Below, piece by piece: positions 13,887 to 25,400 of a stretch of 64,000 bases of DNA; positions within the stretch are counted from its first letter, which is position 1; the number at the start of each line of letters is the position of its first letter. The notes beneath the pieces were generated by a model, which was not told where the DNA came from, made no database searches, and was given only the letters and a program-made list of their open reading frames with translations. The stretch is from Bugulina stolonifera (lineage: Eukaryota > Bryozoa > Gymnolaemata > Cheilostomatida > Bugulidae). The position numbers and the translations under genes were made by a program. Where the stretch lies: positions 10,650,099-10,714,098 of the forward strand of contig OW285193.1 of assembly GCA_935421135.1 (NCBI GenBank). Reading direction: 5' to 3'.

Positions 13887-16161
13887 AATAACACTTGGGA
13901 CTTATGAGAGTGTAGGGGTTCAGAATTTTGTACAGCAAAGAATCGAGAAAATATAGAATTCATTTGCCCGTCTGTGAAATTTCATAAGTTACTGCAGAGA
14001 ATAATGTTTGATTGCATTATTGTGCGCTCAGAGCCTATGCCACAAAAATGAAAACTTTTACAATGAAAGCATATTATTCTATTTATCTCTGTCTAACACA
14101 GCATTATGCTTTGGAATTGGCTAATGCAAAACACTAAATCAGTATTACTTTGCCACGTAAGCTTACTATGCCAGCCATTATGCACTAGATTATACTCTGA
14201 TCTTTAAATAAAAAGATTGCCTCAAGTTCATCAAGTTGAGAATATTGTTAACAACAGTAGATGTTAGAATCTTAGTCTTCATGCTGCTGATAGAACGGCA
14301 GTTAATCCAGTTCCTGCACTTGTTTTACCATTTTACTACTAAACATTAGCTCCAGTTTATTAAGTAGTCATAAAGATGGAAAGCAAAGGAAAGTTTGAAA
14401 ACTCGGTAAACGAATATTTTGAAAATTGCAGCGTGATAAGATAATGATATCATACAACTAGAACATTATTCAAAACTGTACAGTTGAGATGACTGTCATT
14501 TGTAGTACATTGAATGGTGTTATAATATAATAGTACAGTAATGCAATATAATAGGCCTAGAACGTTGATTGTGTTTGCCTTTCTTTTCATCAAAACTGAA
14601 GCAAACTGCAACTTACATTACACCAACTGCCTATTTTATATTCAACAAAGAAGATACACATACTTTAACATAAGTAGGCTACTCTACAGTGGTTGCATTT
14701 ACCTTGAAGCTGTAAAATAAGACTTGGTCTATGTGTACTCCAAATTTTAAATTTAATTGTACTACATGTCAGCTTGACATAGGCGCTACATATATCTGCA
14801 AAAGTTGAACACTATCTAGTGCGATACAGTGAGACTTTCCCTCCCTGACAACTCAACTAGCCAGCTTAAAAACAGACAGTTTCAAGGGATATGCATTTTA
14901 AACATACTGTTTTTAACTGGCATTTTTATATCACACTATTTTCATTTTGACTTAGTACTAGTATTGATCTTAAAATTGTGAACACACAATAATTCTGTAA
15001 AATGGCAACTTAACGACTAGGCAACCTCTGTATTATTTGCAACTGCGCCTCCGTCATATAGGCTAATTGAAAAAACCTTCTTGTTCCTTTTCCTTTAATT
15101 TCCTTTAATTTTGTACACAAACACATGGCATATGTATGACTGATAGACCAAAATTCACTCTTGATATTAATGATAACTAATTTTCCTCATCATTTAATAA
15201 TAATACTTGACTATTCAACTAATAATTATAATATTAAAGCAAATAAGTAATGATCTAATAAAAATATATTATAATATAATAAAAACTATCCATTACTTCT
15301 ATCATAATAATGAGTAATCATTAACGAATGAAATAAAAAAAAATCAATTTAGATAAGATATACATGTAGGCCTATATATATAACACCGATATCATTCTAT
15401 TGATCGTTATTATGACTGTGTTGTATTCTACTGTAATTGACAACTTAATGAAAGTCATGTACCTATGAAATGAATATACATAATAATATCTAAATAAGAA
15501 TACTATATAATTACAATTACATTAATTACATATAATTACAATTATAATTAATAATTTAATGATATAAATATAATTATAATAATAATTATTTTTATTTATA
15601 TATTAAATTAATATTATTATATAAAATAATACATAAATAACAATAATTATTATTATCTAAAATTCCTGAGGGTCATCAACTAACAAATACATGTATATGA
15701 AGTAATTATTTTAATATTATTATTTTTTAAAAATTATTATTATTTTAATTTTATAATAATTATAATTAATTATAATTATTTATAATTATAATATAATAAT
15801 AATATTAAAATAATTATTTCATATAGATATACACGTATTTGTTAATTGATGACCCTCGGGAATTTTAGATTCAAATATTCCAAAGACGGGGTAACATAAA
15901 TGCATAGTGTAATAAGTGTGGTATGAGAAAGAAACTATTATCATTTGTTAGACATGCAACAGGTGGGCAACATGAACATTGAAGTTATTCTGCTTCAATA
16001 TCCAACTCAAAGATAACCTTGACACGATTGAAACAGTTGCGGTTCTTAAACAAGAGATGGGTGTTTGTCGCTACCTGCTTCTGGGAAACCGCGAACAACC
16101 CGCACTAAACCCTTCAATTTTTATTCATGGTTCACAGCCTAGTATTGAGAAGAAAGCAAAT
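12750..16161. other. Intergenic between the carrier and RING1/RNF2
   Basis: The first 1.1 kb is the upstream flank shared by both carrier copies, with a poly-G run near 13600. The rest is unique and becomes extremely AT-rich from about 15180 to 15830, where the foldback element lies. No gene seen. The two carrier and RING1 starts are divergent, so both promoters must lie here. Confidence 0.6.
15655..15870. mobile_element. Foldback/MITE-like inverted repeat, about 216 bp
   Basis: The left arm begins atctaaaattcctgagggtc and the right arm is its reverse complement, ending gaccctcgggaattttagat. Arms of about 75 bp pair with only a few mismatches over the outer 43 bases (3 seen), then continue into AT-only sequence that can also pair. 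No coding capacity. No clear target-site duplication, so calling it a transposon is an inference. Confidence 0.65.
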
Positions 16162-18215
16162 ATGGCTACTACAGAAGCAGCTCCGTCTAACAAAACATGG
16201 AGATTAACACTTTACGAAATGAATCGTGTACCTCAGGAAGTCATATCAAGTAATATTGAAGTAAAAGTGTCACCCCGCTCATTGCACAGTGAACTTATGT
16301 GCCCAATATGCTTAGACATGTTGAAAATTACGATGACAACTAAGGAATGTCTTCATCGGTTTTGTCAAGAGTGCATCACCACCGCTTTGAGAAGTGGCAA
16401 CAAAGAATGTCCTACATGCAGGAAAAAGTTAGTTTCTCGGCGGTCGTTGAGGCGTGACCCAACCTTTGATGAATTAATAGCTAAGATATACCCTAATCGT
16501 GCAGAGTATGAAGCTCACCAGGAGAGGGTCTTGGCAAAATTGAATAAGCACCATAGCACAGATGCGTTGATGACTAGCATAGAAGAAGGTAATGATGTTG
16601 AAGATGGCACTGAGTTAGATGGAGCTAGAACAAATGTCACTTGTGTATTTTTATTATCGTTTGACCATGATTGGTTTGGTATTCTTATTTTCTGGATTCG
16701 TTATGTTCATATTCATATTGAATTTGGTAGTGATTAAATGGTTTTGGTATTTATATTTTTAGGTATGCGTCTACAAGCATTGTATAGGCAACATAAAAGT
16801 AGGCCAAAACGACCTAGAGAGGCTGAAGAACATACTGCTGACCCACAACCTATGGACACTCAGGTTGATAATGAAGGCTCGGTATCTACAACAGGTAACC
16901 TATTAGGCTGACTTGTGCACATTGAATAGTAGCATTAAGTTATGCATGTAAAATATTCTTCTCAGTTTCATCCCCACTCTTTCGCTTGAAGCTGTAGTAA
17001 TGCAAACTACTTGAGTAATGGATTAGTTGATATTGACTATATAAATTATCACCTGTAGTGTACAGTAGCCTACAAAATTAGATGTTTATATTTACCAGGC
17101 ACTAACTCACCAGTCCCACCAGCTGCTACTGCTGAACCATCTCCTTCTGTTGCTCCAACACCAAAGAGAGGACGACCCCCATTGTCTGCTGCTAGCACAA
17201 GTGCAGAGCCTTCGCAGCCTGCAGGTAAAACTAATTCATTATTTTCCCTTCTGATTCGGAATATGAAAGCATCTGATGATAGCTGTAAGAGATTTGTATG
17301 GTTTGCTGAACTCTTCAGATGTAAATTATGATGGTTTTGGGTAACGGGTAATTTTGGTAATGGTGGCTACCAGTATTTAGATTGGAAATAAGAGAGTTTT
17401 TGGTGAAACCAAAGACACTTGATAAGCCCACACTGCCAGCAGATTACAGCAGTATTGGTTCTTTGTTTATTGAGCAAACTGGATTAACATGTGTTCCTAT
17501 CTTCCCACTCCATAGTACCTGTAGTCAGTGAGATCGAGTTGGTATTCAACCCCTGTCCTGGTTCAGATAACTGTGACGATGAACCGAGATATATCAAGAC
17601 AACAGATAATGCCACCATTGCTCATCTCAAGAAATACTTGGCAATGAGAATGCAACTCGATGCTGATAAGTCAGAAGGTAAGGGTTATCTGCAGCTGGTA
17701 TATTAGAGATGCAGTCTGCCACAATTAGCAGGATGTACTACAATGTTAATAGTTCAGGTGCAGCTTTACGTAAGATGTATGTCAATACATGGAAATCTAT
17801 GCAAAATTGACATCAAATATCAATTTATGATTATGTCCTATTATTTTGTATATCAGTTTACAAATTATATATGATGTGACATTGCAATTATATGTAATGT
17901 GTATTTGCCTTTCATGCAGTTATTTTGTACTTGTATATTTACATTTATGTACATATTGATATAATGATTGGTAAAATATGAACCTCTACCTATAATGATG
18001 AGTAATAGATAATATGTGGTTCAGATTATTTATAACAATATATTGTTGTTGTAGAGAACACAGTCAAGTATGAAGACAGCATGTTTACAGTTTCTATAAT
18101 GCAGAATGATTCTGTATACACTCAACTACAGCCTACTATACCTCTCAGACAGGTCAACAATAAAATGTGGAAACTAAACAAACCTCTGGAACTCTATTTT
18201 ACCCGATCCATGTGA
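16162..18215 (+). CDS. RNF2: Polycomb RING1/RNF2 E3 ubiquitin ligase (5 exons, 335 aa)
   Basis: Catalytic RING subunit of Polycomb repressive complex 1, which monoubiquitinates histone H2A. Exons: 16162-16588, 16763-16894, 17099-17224, 17516-17677, 18055-18215; each junction is phase 1 and the stop is TGA. The N terminus has [16 protein letters not shown], like the family helix before the RING. The C3HC4 RING starts at CPICLDML (about residue 47) and ends CPTCRKKL, with all zinc ligands present. [19 protein letters not shown] follows. The C terminus (about residues 229-335) is a RAWUL domain, with EIELVFNP at its start and [11 protein letters not shown] at its end. The linker (residues about 187-228) is Ser/Ala/Pro-rich and contains PKRGRPPL, an AT-hook-like motif. 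ATG 16162 was chosen by homology. The frame is open further upstream (to 15979), but that part does not resemble the family. RING1 versus RNF2 is not separable outside vertebrates. Confidence 0.93.
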
Positions 18216-19407
18216 TACATTTAGTATTAGTTAGTATATAGTTTCCTATGTACATGTATATAGATTGTATAATTGTAGTATTACTTCCATCTCCAACTAG
18301 AGAATATTGTAGTCCTTGCACAACAATTGAATTACATAATCATATGTCTTCTTTTCATTATGTATTACATGGTAAATATGCATACAAATTTCCTGCTCTA
18401 CCTGTATTATGAGCTATTTGTAAATGATAATGAATTATATTTTCATTCTAAAAGTATAAAATGTATTTATGAACAATGACAACAGTTATCATACTAATAT
18501 TTTCAAATGCATATTTACCCACCATTGTGTATGATGTTATACCTAATTGCTAACTATTGCTATGCACCCGAGATAACAATGAAAGCTGGAGGTCCAGCGC
18601 TCAACTGTTGAAGAATTGTAGAGTTTGTGACACTTCTATAAAGTTGTCTGCTCTTTAGATAGATAGATAAATCAAGTTGTCCTCTCTTTCCAGAGAGAAG
18701 ACAACAAACGACCACATTGACAATAATGCATGCAACTTGAAATGGATGTATCTAAGTTGAACTCTGCATTTTATTATTAGAGAAAGTTCTGACTAATGTG
18801 TATAAATATGTAAGTTACAAAATTGCAGCTACGTCAAACAGCAGAACTTCTTGATTTAAAAAAGCACATAACATGAATGTTTAGTGACTCAGGTGAAGTG
18901 AAGATACATCCCTTTAAGATGTGTATTACCATACATACATACAAAGTAAGTGTTTTGATGTACGAAAGATTGGAAGTACAAACAATTAGCTAACAAGGCC
19001 TCTAGCCTTGTATTTACTCTTTTGGCAGCATGACCTTGAAACACTACATTGTAGTCCGAACTGTTGGAAAAGTAAAAATTACATAAAATATAAAATAATA
19101 TGACATTCAAATGGACGGAGAATTACCCTGATAGCATGAGATGGAGATGATTTGATTATTTATACTTGGGTATAACGAAACTAATACTAGATATATCAGA
19201 CTAGAAATACACTAGCCAGCTACATATTAGTGAACAGCCCCAGAGTTAAAGATATGCTGAGTAGGGGCACCACTAACTTGGTCCAGATATCTAGACACTC
19301 CCATGGAAGGCTGTAGGTCTACAAAACATTTGGGAATTAAAGTGCAAAGTGCAGGCCCATGCTTCTCGCAGCAGTACTTGTCACAGAAAACTGATGACAT
19401 CTTTAAT
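18216..19407. other. Gap between convergent RING1/RNF2 and FHAD1-like genes
   Basis: Contains the 3' UTR of RING1/RNF2 from the left and of the FHAD1-like gene from the right, with no clear polyadenylation site picked out. On the minus strand there are coding-looking stretches, annotated separately with low confidence. Confidence 0.5.
18560..19060 (-). CDS. Possible two-exon 3' end of a small unidentified gene
   Basis: Not recognised. On the minus strand 18943-19060 is open and follows a good acceptor (ttttccaacag). It encodes a segment including GHAAKRVNTRLEALLAN and ends at a gtatgt donor in phase 0. 18560-18652 follows an acceptor in the same phase and ends NSTILQQLSAGPPAFIVISG plus Ala and a TAG stop. 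The 5' end is unclear. A further open stretch at 19227-19400 (ATG 19398-19400, 57 codons, Cys-rich at its start) begins a few bases after the FHAD1 stop, but no convincing donor in the right phase joins it. It could all be 3' UTR. Confidence 0.25.
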
Positions 19408-22400
19408 TCAAGAAACAACCTCTAGTCTTCTAGGAGAGTGAAATCTGTCTTCATCACCCTAAAAAATAGTAAAGTAAAGATGCAGACATGTAGAGTCACG
19501 GGTAAAAACAAAAAAATTGCAAAGCTAATCCCATGCTTTGAAATTGTAATCACAACCCATGGTGTCACCATAATAGCCTGATGCCCAAACCATCACCATG
19601 CAAAGTATTGAGATACACTAAATTACCCCAACTCACCTGCACCAAGTCATTCTCCAGATTAGCTAAGCGAGTTGTAGTGTGACACAATTCTGTGTGCTTG
19701 GTCTGAAGTTCCTCTTTGAGAGTCTTTATTTCATAGTTTTTTCTTCGTATTCTTTCTATTTGTTTCTTTTTCTTTGCGGCTTCCTACAATTGACACAAGA
19801 CTTCAACACATCAGAGTGGCACTGTCTAAAAGTGCTAACCAAATGTTTGCAGACAATCAAAGAGAAAGGAAATGGTTGCTCCGACGAAAATGAAATAAAT
19901 TTCTTAACGGTTGAATGAATTGTATTTTATGAAGTGAAACCAACCTTTGCCAATAAATCGTCTGGTGGGCATGCATGACGCCTATTTGTAACGAATGGAC
20001 CTTTTTCATTTTCTAAGTGGAATGTCTTTTTCTGTTTAATAGAGTCATTTAATCGTTTTTCTTTATGTAGATGATCTTTAGTTTTATCAAGAGAAGCTCT
20101 AAGATACATGGTTTCATCCAGCCTTGCCTGCACGTCATTCTATAATACCAATGATTACATAATATAAATTATCTTACGTGGACACACCACTCAACATCAT
20201 CATAAAGCAGTGCTATTGAGACTAGACTTCCAATAATAAATGCAAAAAGTACTGCATCCGTCATCCATGATATGACTTAATCATGCCGTTTAATTGACCA
20301 ATGCACAACCAACTGTATGCAAAGTCTAGTATATTATTAAAACATCTTATTATTTAGTATCTTCACAAGTCTAAAATGTCTAACATTAACATTCTAACTC
20401 CCCTATATTTTATATATTTCTGCTTAGCATTGAGCTCTTTGTGGTACATGTAGTAAACAAAACCTCTCCTCCATATCTACAGTATAAATTGCGCAATGTC
20501 AAGCACCCTACCACCAATGCCTCCACTTGCTCAGATTTCTTAGCCACCAGTAACTCCGCTTGTCTTAGCTTAGCCAAATCCCTCTCATAGTTCCTTAGCA
20601 ACTCATCTTTTCTGCAAGAAGGAGAATTGAATGTTGTAATAAAATAAATGTGATAGCTGACACTAAAATGGCTGAGCTAAACCAAATGCTGCTATCTGGT
20701 ATTGATATAATACAGAATAAATATCTTATATACGGAGTTGGAAATTGAGTTGTAGCACGAGGTGCTGCCAGTAGTTATTAGCAGATCCCTAATAAAATAA
20801 TGACATTTCTCCTAGAAAGAGGTGTGATACTCAACATTAAAAGAAAATAAAGTACTACATGTACAACCATTACTGTCTATATTATATTGTTTTACTGTCT
20901 TAAAAATTTCTACGGCTGAAAACAAGTGATTTTTTATAATCTGGTTGTGGTGAATTGACAATACTAACCTTGTTAATCTTTCCCTTAGAGCTTTTATTTT
21001 ATGTGTGAGTGCTTCTGCTGCAGTCTCTCTTTCATTTAATAGCCTATGTCTTTCATCTTGTGGGAGATGAGCCATAGACTGCATGCCCCCAACTTCTTCA
21101 AGGTTTAGACAGCTGGCTATACCTCGCAACAAACTTAGGTACTAAAAGAAATGAAATAATATTTATTGTTCGACCAAAATAATAATCAGCACTAACAAAA
21201 GTGGTACGTCGCAGCTGGTGCAGTTGTTAAATATTTCAGTAGAATACCAACAACAATTCTAAACAAAACAAAGTAATACTAATATGTAGAAACCAACACT
21301 AAACATTTTGCCAATTCAAAGTACGCTAATTACAAATACAAACGGGAGAAATTAAAATATGAAAGTTTGCCTCCAAAGCATGTGAGCGATCCCTGATAAC
21401 ATTCAATACAGAACCTTTTTGATTCATATGAAAGGTTCCACATGTTACATTAGTCCACCATATTGAAAATGAAATGTAATGTAAGAATATTTAGACAGAA
21501 GAACAAACATACCGTCCTCTCACTCTCTTCAAGAGCCTCCTGTGTCTCTCTGTGTGCTGACTTCTCATGCTCATTCTCTGTATCGGCAGCGCTAGTGATT
21601 CCTCTAGCCTTATTCACTGCCCGCTCCACAGCGGCCATCTGCTGCAAGTCGTGCATAGCATGCTCGTCTGCAAGATTACCAGATCTCATCTCGGCTAACT
21701 CTCTCTTCAGCAAATCTACTTGCTTCAAGGCAGCATCAGCAGCACCACCAGCTGGGTAATCAAAAGGAGAGAGTGTTACATTTACATACAGGAATGTTTT
21801 AAAACAAACATGTATTCAAGCTTACTACACACTGCTAAGAAAATTAATCTCCTTACTCTTTGCACTAAAACCAGTCTTCATGACTTCCAAGTCTTTAATA
21901 CGCCGCCTTAGCTCTGACAGAGCCTCTCTTTGACGATCTATGACCAACTGATGTCTTTCTCCTCTGCAAGCAAGACCAAGAGAAGATAACTCCTGCTTGA
22001 TTTGGTTATCTTCTTCCAAAGCCCGAGCCTGTGAGAAGCAATACATGTTCCAGTTAGAATTCCATGCATGTGTATAGACAGAGTATTGCTATCATTATTC
22101 TCATTCTCTCCCTTGAGAAGTCAGAGAAACACATTCGGACTGCCCCAACCACCCCAAAGAACTGTGGTTCAATATTATTTACAGCTACCAGCTACCTGTG
22201 CTCTGATGTCAAGCACTGAACTGGACCAATCAACTAATGACAGCACACAGAGAAAAGTTTAGAACACTAACACAGTTGGCTTAATGCGTATACACTGTAC
22301 ATGTATACATGAATCTATCATTATATGTAAAGTAGAAATTTACCTGTTCAGTATGTGACTCAGTAGCAGTTACTAGTTTCATATCAAGTGATCTAATCCT

Positions 22401-25400
22401 ATCATCTCTATCCGCTAGCTCTTTGTTCATTTTATCAACCTTTGATTTCAAAGTGCTGCAAATGTGAATAGAATACTACTAAAGTGGCCTAGAACAATTT
22501 AATATGTAAAAGTGAAACAAATAGGGAGGTCCAAAATAATAAAGAATGAAAGTACATATAAGTCATCTCCACATGCCTATAAACACCTGAGTTATCCCCC
22601 CTACACCTTTCATAGACAAGTGAGTTATCTCCCCATACCTAATCTCACTAGTGGAGCCAGCGGCAGCAGCTGTCTTCTTATCCACGATAGTAGAAAGTTT
22701 TGCTAACTGTTGTTGTAATTCCACAACTTCCTGTGACTTCTGCCTAACGAGATCACGATTCATCTCCAGCTCTCGCTTGTGGGAGTCAGGAATCTCTCCT
22801 GTCATATCCTATTATTTAAAGAACCAATGCATGTCTTATCTGTATAATTTAAATTGCTACATATACATACACATCTTAGGCCAGCAAAGAGAAAGATATT
22901 ATGTGTAGATGAGATCAAAATAATAGAGTGAAGCGTCAATGTCAAATCCCTAGTTGTGAAATCTGCAAACAGAGACTTGAGTGTAGCCTACTGAACTTAC
23001 ACTAAGCCTAGCCTGTGCTCCCGCTAAGTCTTTCTTTAGACCGAGTATAACATTCTGTTGTTCTTGATTCATCTTCTTCAAATCAATACATTCTTGTCTG
23101 CAGAAGAACAATAACACCAGTTAATATAAAATCCAATAACAGGTGACAGGAAATCCATATCGGAACGTCTGAACTATCTAAACTCATACATATGCATGCA
23201 TTCATGATTAACATCTACAATCTACCTGTACATGTACAGGATATAACTTATGACTATCTAAGTGCCTAATTACATGATTGTAAAATTAAATGTATAAATA
23301 AGCATTACATTACTCTAAACACCTTATGGGCATGTAGTGTTGTGTGTTAGGTGTACACGTTTACTGTGGATGATTTATACTATACATATCACCACAGAAA
23401 CATGAAAACATGTCTATTACTTGTTACAATATTACTGAGAGAATTTTTGGAACATTGCTTTTTTAATAATTGTTGCACAGTTGCAGATGATAAAAACAGA
23501 CGCTATTGGATCAGATAAATATAAAAATGCCTACACAGTCATGTGATGATGTCTTCTGCAACAGCGTGACAAAAATGGCCGTCTTCATTAAGATTTTTAT
23601 ATTGATACAATTGTCAACAGATTTCACTGATTTTAGTTTTGCTTTGCAACAAACAAGAATGAATGCGAATGCAGATATTTTTACTACTAGATCCATTCCT
23701 AAAGTCATAGGACACCATTTGCTGAAGCCTACATAATTTGACTAACACTAACGCTCGCTGCTCATCTTCCCAATATTAGAACAATGACGGATTTTCTCAC
23801 ATCTCAGCCCCCTTTAGTATGGATTATATACGGAGTATGTGTAGAGCTCATATTGGCGATACTCATTGCTGGAGTTTACTTGATTTGTCTATTATAGTAA
23901 GTACCAAATACAGTAAATAGAGTAAATACAGTAATATAGTAAGCTATAGGGATGGTAAGTATTACTAGGTAAGTATCCTTGGCAGATGCACTGTTACTAG
24001 TAGATTACACTGTAATCATATATAGTGACCGTATTTAACCTTCGTTGCAGTACTATATTAATTCACTCTTGTCCTCGTCTTCGAATAGTGAAAGAAAAGA
24101 GATGAGAGACCAAAGACGGAGACCCAGATTCAGTAGAGCCAATGACACAGGTTTTTATTTTGACATGGATCAGCCAGTGCATGCCTTTGGAACGCCTGAC
24201 CAATCAGACAGCAGAACTGCAGCTGCAGCGACAAACAGAGGCTTTGCTGCAGACTATGAAATGACCAACTACATGTGATGTCATGTACTGCCATGTACAT
24301 GCAGGTGTCAGCGACAAATGAGATAAAACTAGTGCAGAAAAATCATTAGTGTAATATATTTACAATGTCGCATGTGTGGCAATATATACATTACATGGTG
24401 TTGAATAAGAAATTCTATTACTTCTTGTGCCGAACGGATTTTTATAACTTATCCAGTTAGGTCTACTCAAAGATATAAATAATTATATTAATAATATGGT
24501 AGTAGACTACTAGAAAACAAACAATTTGAAAAAGAAATATTGTTTTCTCAGAGATGTTTGTATTATAATATTTATGCTTTGAATTTCCTCCATATGTGAT
24601 TTTTAATTACAAGTAAAGTACTTCTCAGCATAGCTTATTTGCAGTCGAGAAAACTATTTTGAGGAGAGAGTAGGATAACTCCTCAAAACAAAGAGTTGTG
24701 TTAGAGGCAATTAGTGAACGAAAGTTAAAACTTAATATTGATAGAGAAGTATAAATGGGGCCTACCTACCTATAGATAACATTTTACTATCTACTGAAAC
24801 GTTTAATAACACTATTTACTAAAGCTAAAACTCTAATATACAATAAAGTACATTGCATATATACGATAGAAGAGACTGGTGACTAACCTATAGAAGTTAT
24901 CTTATTGTCAATGTCAAGCATAGAGGTATTAGTAGGTAAATATCTTGTATAAACATAGCTTACGAGATTGATAAGTGTTATGCTACAATATCTAACTTAA
25001 GAGATCACCAAATACCAAATTATAATACATAACCTACGATATTACGAAGTGTTACACTGTAATACATAACTTAGAGATTTCCAAGTGTTACACTGTAATA
25101 CATAACTTAGAGATTTCCAAGTGTTACACTGTAAAATATAACTTACGAGATTTCCATGATGACCTGCTCTATAGAAATCTAGCAGAACACAACTGACAAT
25201 GTTTCATGTTGCTAACACTCAGATCAATATAGATGGTTAATTATTAATATTCAATAGTTATATCAAGGCTACATCCAAACATTAATTGATTATATACAAA
25301 ATATTTTACACAATACAGCACACGATAAATATAAACCAATATTCTGTTGCATAGGTTAATCAAAAATGCTTTTGAAGATTTAACCAATCATGTTATATTT

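Noticed and set aside
15979..16161. N-terminal extension of the RING1/RNF2 open frame
   Set aside because: The 61 codons upstream start with a non-ATG codon and bear no likeness to the family. The ATG at 16162 gives the expected N terminus.
24045..24088. 5' part of the plus-strand single-exon frame in the FHAD1-like intron
   Set aside because: It lies before a strong pyrimidine-rich acceptor (24088). Using that acceptor joins in phase to a membrane-helix exon, whereas the unspliced frame has no proper ATG.
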